Below, piece after piece: positions 17,426 through 24,743 of a DNA stretch of 27,336 nt. Source of the DNA: Nemertoderma westbladi (lineage: Eukaryota; Xenacoelomorpha; Nemertodermatida; Nemertodermatidae); assembly GCA_032718475.1 (NCBI GenBank), contig JAUCBJ010000887.1, positions 1 through 27,336 of the forward strand, in the 5' to 3' direction. Numbering within the stretch: position 1 is the first letter of the stretch; every line of letters starts with the position of its first letter. The notes beneath the pieces were generated by a model. That model worked only from the letters and a program-made list of their open reading frames with translations, was not told where the DNA came from and made no database searches. The position numbers and the translations under genes were made by a program.

Positions 17426-20400
17426 ATCCGCATCATAACCTTTGGTAGCTTCCTCTAGAGTATCAGCTAAATGATGTTGGTTGGTGAGACGAAGACATTT
17501 ACAAAAAGATAGAAAATCCTTGTAAGATCTTTTCATTACTGCGTTTATAAGTACAACATTCTTACTATCTATCGATTCTTTACATTCGATTATTTCTATG
17601 ATAGATTTACTTATAACGTTTCGGCTAACAAGAAGCTGTGCCACAAATTTAGTTTGTTCTAAATTTTTCATTAACATATATTTATACTTTGTTAGAATAT
17701 CAGGGAGCATTTGGTCTTCCATTTTGATTTTTCCGTGCAAAATTTCAACCAAAAGCGGTTGATTGGTTACATATAATGCTTCAATAAATATTTTGTAATT
17801 ATTTTCTGATCCCCATTTTATTGACTCCAACAAAATCTTATTCTTACTCAACAAATTCGACTTAGATTCAATAACAGCTAAAACTTCCTTTGATATAGCC
17901 CCCTTACTTGCTAAGTATACAAGTAACTCTGAGATTTCCAGTCTATCAATAAGGTCATTTTGGTTAGTTGTAATGTTTAACCAATGTGAGCTAAATCTCC
18001 CAACAACAGGGAATTTTCCACTAATAAATCGACTTCTAACAGAGTTATTAAATTGACATTCAACAAAATCATTTGATAAAATATCAGCCAGTTTAACAAA
18101 GTGAAAACATCCTTCTTCATTGCAGTCAAGTAATCTGTGTTGATCGCATTTAGCATTACATTCACATTTTATTTCGAAATCAAATGAAATATTTTTAAAT
18201 CTCATTTGGGTAATAATTTCCTTCAATGAAGTATTAATAAAATGATTTACTTTATTAACAATATCCGGATCTGGTGCAAGTTTACTTTCAGTTTGTTCAT
18301 CGCCCGAACTAAACATCTCAGATCTAATTACCTGAACTTTAATCCAATTTAATGAAATAGAAGATCTTTCCAAAATTACCTGATGATTAAAATCTAAAAA
18401 TATTTGAGCAACTCTGTGGTAAAGTTTAGGTTGAATTACCCTATTACCTACAATGTAGGACAAATCAATAGTTCTCTTAATTAAACGGTAGTACAATCCT
18501 TGCGGTAAGAAACTCTTGAATGTAATATAAAATTCAACTTTACATTGTCTTGGTGTGAATGGAGTATATCTAACAGATTTAAGGCGGCAAGGTACATAAT
18601 AAGCCAACTTTACATCATCTTGCAATGTTCTTTCGGTTTTTGGTAAAACTCGTTCACATAGTAAATCAAAACGTTCTAGAATATTCAACATAAATTGTTT
18701 TTTATCAAGAACGCCTTCCCACAGATAATCAAGGAGTTCTTCATGTAATATACCATTGTCATCCAGGTCCTTCCAGAACGTAAAATGTTGTTTCTTTATT
18801 TTGTCTTTTACAGTTATTATTTTGGTAAACATTCCACTCAACCATTCTGGGCTCAGTATAACAGTATCCCTTAGAGATTCATCATCAAAGTAAATTATTG
18901 TACCCAAATCGTGGTAAAATTCTAACATGGTTTTCAAACCAATGTTATCCATTTCTACATCAATATCCTTTAATTTAATCTCTAGCAAGTCAATGTCAAT
19001 ATAAACTTTACCATCCGTTATTAATTGAGACACAAGTTGGTCAAATTTTAGATATTGCAAAGGTATTTCCTCCTTAAAATTTGCCATTTCGTTGACAATA
19101 TTTGCCTGTAAATTTTCAAGTCCTTTCTCTCCACTATTTATAATCGCTATATTATTCTCTATAGCAATGTAATCTTTAATTAGATTATCTGTATATGAAG
19201 ATTTACCCAAATGGGTCTTAATCTTTTCAAATATTTTACTTGCTATTACAGATTGAGTATCAGGATCAGCATGTAAGCTGCCTTTATGAGTTCCAACTAC
19301 AAAAACAGGTGGACAAGAATTTACTTCTAGTTTTGTACCAAATGAATAAATGTTTTTTAACCAAAATTCAATAAACTCAATATTCTTAATCTCACCGAAA
19401 ACAAACTCATTAATATTGTTTTCATCAGATCTGAAAATAATATCAGGAGTTTTTTCAAGATTTTCCAAGAGATTAAATACAATTATATAAATAGCTCGTC
19501 TGCTCAAAAATATCTGATGGGTTGTGTAATAAATACATTGGCCACCAAAATCGACTATCTGTAGAGAAAAGCGACTGTCTTCCTCATTAAATTTAGCCAG
19601 AATATCTTGGGGTTTACCAGATGTGAGTATATCTTCTACTCCTTTTGATATGTTTGGAGGGATTTGTGTTTCAGAAGAATCATGTTTGGATTGAATATAC
19701 CCTGTGCCTTCTTTATGTCTACTAATGCTTCCCTCTGTGACCCTGACTTCACCTTCATTTCTGATTTGTTCTTTATTGCGTGTAAATTTGGAAACTAACC
19801 TCCTCCACAAACTAACGGTTGGAACTTTATTAGCACTTCCACTTGCAACTGTAATAGGAATCTCTGTAGGTTTAGCATTAGCTGCTGATGAAGAGGTTGA
19901 AACTATGGGAGTCACACTTCCAACAACCTTTCCAGAAGTTCCAGAATCATCACTTTTATTATCGGCAACTTGTTTACTTTCTAGAACAGTTTTTGCTATT
20001 TGTTTAGTAACAAAGTCATTGACATCTTTCTCCAAGTTTTCTTTATCTTTATCTCGTAAGTTGGTCCAATCTGTGTTTTGTTCGGTATTTATAATACAGT
20101 TAGCAGATGAGTCAATACCATCTGTTATTTGTTCATTAATATCAAACGGTTGACCAATAAGGGCCTTCTTCAAACTTGTTTTACCAGCCCTCTCTTGTCC
20201 AACTAACATTAACCGGGTTTTCAGTATCCATGTAGTCCCTTTAGAAAGAGCTGCTTTATAAGCAGCCAATGCTTCTGGGCCTCTCGCCAGTATCTCAATT
20301 GGCAGCCGTTTTTGTTCTTTTATATAATTAATTAAAAGTTTTGGAACTTTCAGTGAATTTAATTCGCTTGTAGACAGAAGTCCCAAGTCTCTGAATTTTT

Positions 20401-20770
20401 TAACGATTTCTATTGTTGAAACTTCATCTAAACCCCAAATACTAACTAGATTCTGGGTTGTTAACTCAGAAATATCTGCATCCAGTCTAAAGTAAAGTTC
20501 TTTTTCTTTATCTGAAAGAACATTAACAGTAGATATAATTATATCAGTTATCTTACCCTGGAGTGGTTTATTTATGGGACCAACCCATCCGATATACTCA
20601 ACAATTTCGTTTAATTCTTCCGTTTTCTTCAATATACTTTCCACCTGTTCGATACTTTTCTTTGTTTCAGTTTGATCTTTACTGAACGTATCAATTACTG
20701 TAATTGTGCCGTCATCATCTCCTGTATAAAGTATAATTTTTGTTAAGCTGTCTTTCCACTGAGTTGACAT
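17306..20770 (-). CDS. Roco-family GTPase with Roc-COR, Cys-rich module and tandem CARDs
   Basis: Intronless, 1,154 residues from a true ATG. The Roc GTPase has P-loop GQERAGKTS (191-199), G3 box DFGGQ (407-411), the typical Roco YYTTHQIFL just after it, and THKG (494-497) in the usual G4 place. About 170 residues of Ser/Thr-rich insert split Roc. COR spans about 575-830 (TVILSPEWLSGMF; QGLYYRLIKRTI). A Cys/His cluster (CECNAKCDQH to CFH, about 869-890) follows, then two CARDs (about 927-1015 and 1024-1105). CARDs join partners such as other CARD proteins or caspases, so a cytoplasmic signalling role in cell death or innate immunity is likely, but this is inference. The last 40 residues are DITNQ-type repeats that run into the minisatellite. 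A two-base CC insertion relative to the repeat shifts the frame and gives the end PVERLLL-stop. There is no leucine-rich or kinase domain, unlike LRRK proteins. Confidence 0.9.
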   Translation of the reverse strand: MSTQWKDSLTKIILYTGDDDGTITVIDTFSKDQTETKKSIEQVESILKKTEELNEIVEYIGWVGPINKPLQGKITDIIISTVNVLSDKEKELYFRLDADISELTTQNLVSIWGLDEVSTIEIVKKFRDLGLLSTSELNSLKVPKLLINYIKEQKRLPIEILARGPEALAAYKAALSKGTTWILKTRLMLVGQERAGKTSLKKALIGQPFDINEQITDGIDSSANCIINTEQNTDWTNLRDKDKENLEKDVNDFVTKQIAKTVLESKQVADNKSDDSGTSGKVVGSVTPIVSTSSSAANAKPTEIPITVASGSANKVPTVSLWRRLVSKFTRNKEQIRNEGEVRVTEGSISRHKEGTGYIQSKHDSSETQIPPNISKGVEDILTSGKPQDILAKFNEEDSRFSLQIVDFGGQCIYYTTHQIFLSRRAIYIIVFNLLENLEKTPDIIFRSDENNINEFVFGEIKNIEFIEFWLKNIYSFGTKLEVNSCPPVFVVGTHKGSLHADPDTQSVIASKIFEKIKTHLGKSSYTDNLIKDYIAIENNIAIINSGEKGLENLQANIVNEMANFKEEIPLQYLKFDQLVSQLITDGKVYIDIDLLEIKLKDIDVEMDNIGLKTMLEFYHDLGTIIYFDDESLRDTVILSPEWLSGMFTKIITVKDKIKKQHFTFWKDLDDNGILHEELLDYLWEGVLDKKQFMLNILERFDLLCERVLPKTERTLQDDVKLAYYVPCRLKSVRYTPFTPRQCKVEFYITFKSFLPQGLYYRLIKRTIDLSYIVGNRVIQPKLYHRVAQIFLDFNHQVILERSSISLNWIKVQVIRSEMFSSGDEQTESKLAPDPDIVNKVNHFINTSLKEIITQMRFKNISFDFEIKCECNAKCDQHRLLDCNEEGCFHFVKLADILSNDFVECQFNNSVRSRFISGKFPVVGRFSSHWLNITTNQNDLIDRLEISELLVYLASKGAISKEVLAVIESKSNLLSKNKILLESIKWGSENNYKIFIEALYVTNQPLLVEILHGKIKMEDQMLPDILTKYKYMLMKNLEQTKFVAQLLVSRNVISKSIIEIIECKESIDSKNVVLINAVMKRSYKDFLSFCKCLRLTNQHHLADTLEEATKGYDADIVDITNQADEVTDIDNTNQGGEAAGVIDVTNQPVERLLL

Positions 20771-20779
20771 CCAATATTA

Positions 20780-21116
20780 CGATGAAAAATTCTGGGTTGG
20801 AGCAAGTTAAATTTTATTAATCAAGTTACAAATATAATTATAAATATAGTTCGTTAAGGCTCTCCAATATGCACCTACACGGTCCCTATACGTTTCCCTG
20901 CCTATGTCTTCTGTGTTTTGGTTACAACATTTATTCTGTTTTTAGTGCAATTTTCAACCGATATAAAGTCGTACATTACGTTAGTCAATTCTTCAATTTA
21001 TATTAGATTTGTACTTTATTGATAATGATAGCGCTGAGCTACAGAAATATATTTATAATAATATTTGAAATTTGATTAATAATATTTAACTTGCTCCAAC
21101 CCAGAATTTTTCATCG
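20780..21116. mobile_element. 337-bp element with 45-bp terminal inverted repeats (MITE-like)
   Basis: 20780-20824 and 21072-21116 are inverted copies matching at 44 of 45 bases (cgatgaaaaattctgggttg at the outer end). The AT-rich interior has no coding capacity. Flanks read aatatta on the left and aatataa on the right, a possible imperfect target-site duplication. It sits 9 bases upstream of the Roc-COR gene's ATG, so it would supply that gene's immediate 5' leader. Superfamily not recognised. Confidence 0.75.
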
Positions 21117-21183
21117 AATATAACTGACATCTCAAACTTTCTTATAGTTAATCCAAAATTACGTATTATAGCAAGGATAAACG

Positions 21184-21576
21184 GAGAATAGGCGGGACAA
21201 TAGGTGGGACAATAGGCAGGACAATAGGCCGGACAATAGGTGGGACAATAGGCGGAACATTAGGTGGGACAATAGACGGGGCAATAGGCGGGACAATAGG
21301 CGGGGCAATAGGCGGGACAATAGGCGGGACAATAGGCGGGACAATAGGCGGGACAATAGGCGGGACAATAGGCGGGGCAATAGGCGGGACAATAGGCGGG
21401 GCAATAGGCGGGACAATAGGCGGGACAATAGGCGGGACAATAGGCGGGACAATAGGCGGGACAATAGGCGGGACAATAGGCGGGACAATAGGCGGGGCAA
21501 TAGGCGGGGCAATAGGCGGGACAATAGGCGGGACAATAGGCGGGGCAATAGGCGGGACGATAGGCGGGACAATAGG
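21184..21576. repeat. 12-bp minisatellite, about 33 units
   Basis: Tandem aataggcgggac units with g/a and c/t variants. Minus-strand frames read as PPIV or SRLL repeats only because 12 is divisible by three. GC-rich against its flanks. Confidence 0.95.
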
Positions 21577-21655
21577 ATGGTTAAAATTATAAAAATAAGT
21601 TTTTTGCATTATTTCTGAACCGAAGTATGAAGCTGAAATACAATATCTCACTGAT

Positions 21656-21995
21656 ACTGTATACTGTTAATATAAACAACTACTGTACCCGCGATACTGT
21701 ATACTGTTAATATAAACAACTACCCGCGATACTGTATACTGTTAATATAAACAACTACCCGCGATACTGTATACTGTTAATATAAACAACTACCCGCGGT
21801 ACTGTATACTGTTAATATAAACAACTACCCGCGATACTGTTAATATATACAACTACCCGCGATACTGTATACTGTTAATATAAACAACTACCCGCGATAC
21901 TGTATACTGTTAATATAAACAACTACCCGCGATACTGTTAATATAAACAACTCCCCGCGATACTGTATACTGTTAATATAAACAACTACCCGCGA
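21656..21995. repeat. 35-bp tandem repeat, 10 units, some 28-bp
   Basis: Units contain ctgttaatataaacaactac followed by ccgcgat. Full units are 35 bp; two lack the first seven bases (actgtat), which are themselves a near-copy of the next seven. There are no unique spacers, so this is not a CRISPR array. Confidence 0.92.
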
Positions 21996-22236
21996 GATGT
22001 GGTCGATAATAGTCTCCAACACTCCGCCAGCTCCAACAGTAGCACCCAAACCTACTGACGATACTGAATGTGTTATACGATTTGTACCAACAGTCTCCAA
22101 AGCTATAAAAACAATCCTTGATCAGATTGGATTGCACACATTTAATTTCGAACGTAGAACTCGGTCAAATATATTGGACCAGACGAACTACCAATTTAAT
22201 CTTCGGTCTAACAGCAGTCAATAGTGCTGGTTTACA
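21996..22236. other. Short unique stretch between repeat blocks
   Basis: A plus-strand open frame of 75 codons (21997-22224) and an overlapping minus-strand one cover this stretch. Neither shows a known motif, and I treat both as chance. It holds the left copy of a 19-bp direct repeat (22182-22200) whose partner is at 22957-22975. Confidence 0.35.
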
Positions 22237-22947
22237 AGGCTGAGATAACTCCCTCTTGAAATGACTCCCCAATCGTCTCAGCCTAGGTTGAGAACACTCT
22301 CCACTCCCAGTTATCATAGTCTAAGCTTAGAACACTCCACTTAGGCTGAGATGACTCCCCTTAGGCTGAGATGACTCCACTTAGGCTGAGATGACTCCCT
22401 TTAGGCTGAGATGACTCCCCTTAGGCTGAGATGACTCCCCTTAGGCTGAGATGACTCCCCTTAGGCTGAGATGACTCCCCTTAGGCTGAGATGACTCCCT
22501 TTAGGCTGAGATGACTCCCCTTAGGCTGAGATGACTCCCCTTAGGCTGAGATGACTCCCTTTAGGCTGATATGACTCCCCTTAGGCTGAGATGACTCCCC
22601 TTAGGCTGAGATGTCTCCCCTTAGGCTGAGATGACTCCCCTTAGGCTGAGATGACTCCCCTTAGGCTGCGATGACTCCCCTTAGGCTGAGATGACTCCCT
22701 TTAGGCTGAGATGACTCCCCTAATTGAGTTATAATTAATCTCCGTACCTGTGCTATTTTCGTATATTGCAAAAATTAAACTGTTACCTATGTTAATGAAT
22801 TATTGTTCATTGTTTTGGTTAGAAAAGCCCGCCACTGTAACCTGCTCCTTTCCGTTAATTAAGAAATCTAGGAAGAAAACTTGGGGTGTTCTCAGCCTAG
22901 GCTGAAAAGACTGGGGAGTCATATTTGGTGGGGAGTTATCTCAGCCT
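22237..22947. mobile_element. 711-bp terminal-inverted-repeat element carrying its own minisatellite
   Basis: The ends are inverted copies of about 65-70 bp. Both start aggctgagataactccc inward and continue through atgactcccca and cagcctagg-tgagaacac, at about 80 percent match. TTACA occurs at both outer edges and may be a target-site duplication. There is no transposase, so the element is non-autonomous. The interior is mostly a 20-bp array plus AT-rich sequence. Confidence 0.7.
22341..22720. repeat. 20-bp minisatellite inside the element, 19 units
   Basis: Nearly perfect units ttaggctgagatgactcccc. The unit joins the first ten bases of the element's terminal repeat (aggctgagat) to a motif from further inside the same repeat (gactcccc), so the array appears to have grown out of the terminus. 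Confidence 0.95.
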
Positions 22948-24743
22948 GTTACATCGGACGAACTACCAATTAAATTTTTTTTACAAAGTTTAAGTTGACT
23001 CGATATGAAACTGTTTCGAAAATTTCTACAAATTTGCTCCGATTTAAAGAGGGTTGGGAAAGAAGGTTAAACTCATGCATGCAATATGTAAAATATACTG
23101 TAATGCCTGAACTGACCATAATTACATTGGGAAACTTAAACAAAAACATGTAAAGCGCCACAACGAACATTATTTATGGAGAGTGTTAGAGTTTTTACTG
23201 ACAGTGTTGGTGGTGGGCTTAAAATTTGAATGTAAATAATGGTAATTGGTAAATAAAAAGTATCGATTTACAGTTATATGCGGTCTTATAATGGCTATAA
23301 ACGTTGTGGAATAACACAACACTGTATCGACAATGGCCACTTATTCGACGAATATAACGTGTCAGTTCTAGACTCCCATATATAGATCCAACCGATTTGG
23401 CAACTCACGAAACTATTCAAATACGAACTAATTTATATACATATATTTTTATAATAATTTATTTTACCAGGAATAAAACGACATTAAAAATTGTACTTTC
23501 TTTGATGAGTGACACTTATATACTTATATGAACTTATATTAATATTTTCCACAATCACTGTTCTGTACACTCGTAATTTTTAATAAGACACTTACTCTGC
23601 TATAAACAGTACAATAATTCCACACTTATTGTAACATGAGAAAACCTACCAAATCCAATGATACATTTCTTCGTTTGTGGGAAAGTATGTTTGTTTGTTT
23701 GTGGTGGTGGGAAATTTCACAAAGGTCAGGGTATCATATTCTGTATCACTACCGGTCTAAATACTATAGAGTAAAGTTGTTCCAAACAGTATTCCATACA
23801 GTATGAGTCAAAAATCAGCTCCCTACTGCACGAGAATTTAACTCGCAGAAATAAGCTGTTTCCTTATTAAAAATTGTATTAGTTCAACTCAGAGCAGAGG
23901 ACCCCATGTAACCGGAATTTTCAATTTTACATTTAAATTTTTACGTTAGCGTTTTATAAAAGTGACTTTTACAAAATTGTTGCCTCCGTTTCGTTGCCAT
24001 TTTTCTCATCAATATTGATTTATTTTTAATATATTTGAAAGCTTGCATTGTGAGGATTCCAAATATGTATTAATGTCTCAATTTCTTTGATAAACAGATG
24101 AGATATGGGCGTTCTAAGATTGCAAGAAGTATCTTTCATTATAATATACCAGTTATTTATGTATATGTGTAGCTATGCATACATAAATATAATAATATAT
24201 TATAAATAGGATAAATAAATGGGATTTTTATCATAAAAATGATAAAAATAATAACACGTTCTAGAATGTTGTGTTTATATTAATTATAATAAATGACTTC
24301 CAGCGAATGATAATTTATCGCAATCTTTGAACGCCAGTATTATATCTCAGCTGTTTCTCAACGAAACTCAAAATATATTTATATTTGGAATCCTTACAAC
24401 TCAAGCTTTCTAATAATATGTCGTTGTGGCTAATATGAGGAATGGTCGTGATGCAATGAGGGCGATATCGCAAACGTTAAAAGTCTATAAATTCAAAAAA
24501 GAAAATTCTATGTAGCTCCATGTTAAATAAAGTATGATAAAGATTTGTATAAAAATAAGGTGGGGTGTGGGATAGGGATGTCCCTTCTTATCTAAAATTA
24601 CACTTTATTACGGGCAAGGTGTTATATATTATAATATACCTTGTTGTATGCCTAAGTAATGAGACTGTGTGGCAGACTTAAAAATGAAAGTTTTTATTAT
24701 ACATTACCGGTTGTATTCTCTTAAAGTTACTTTACTGCATTTT
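22948..24743. other. AT-rich intergenic stretch, no gene seen
   Basis: Only short frames, none with a recognisable motif. Two small hairpins occur: 24155-24189 (ttatttatgtat facing atacataaat) and 24224-24249 (atttttatcat pairing perfectly with atgataaaaat). In DNA this AT-rich both may be chance. Confidence 0.45.

Noticed and set aside
19704-20153. 149-codon plus-strand frame inside the Roc-COR gene
   Set aside because: It lies opposite the Ser/Thr-rich insert of a well-supported gene and shows only leucine/serine-rich sequence; a shadow.
21159-21651. Proline-rich PPIV and SRLL repeat open frames on the minus strand
   Set aside because: Products of the 12-bp minisatellite in two frames at once, so not evidence of coding.
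21656-21995. CRISPR-like array (35-bp repeats)
   Set aside because: The units are directly adjacent with no unique spacers, and the surroundings are eukaryotic.
21997-22224. 75-codon plus-strand frame and overlapping 70-codon minus-strand frame
   Set aside because: Both run into tandem repeats or chance sequence and show no known motif; one or the other might be an exon, but nothing supports it.
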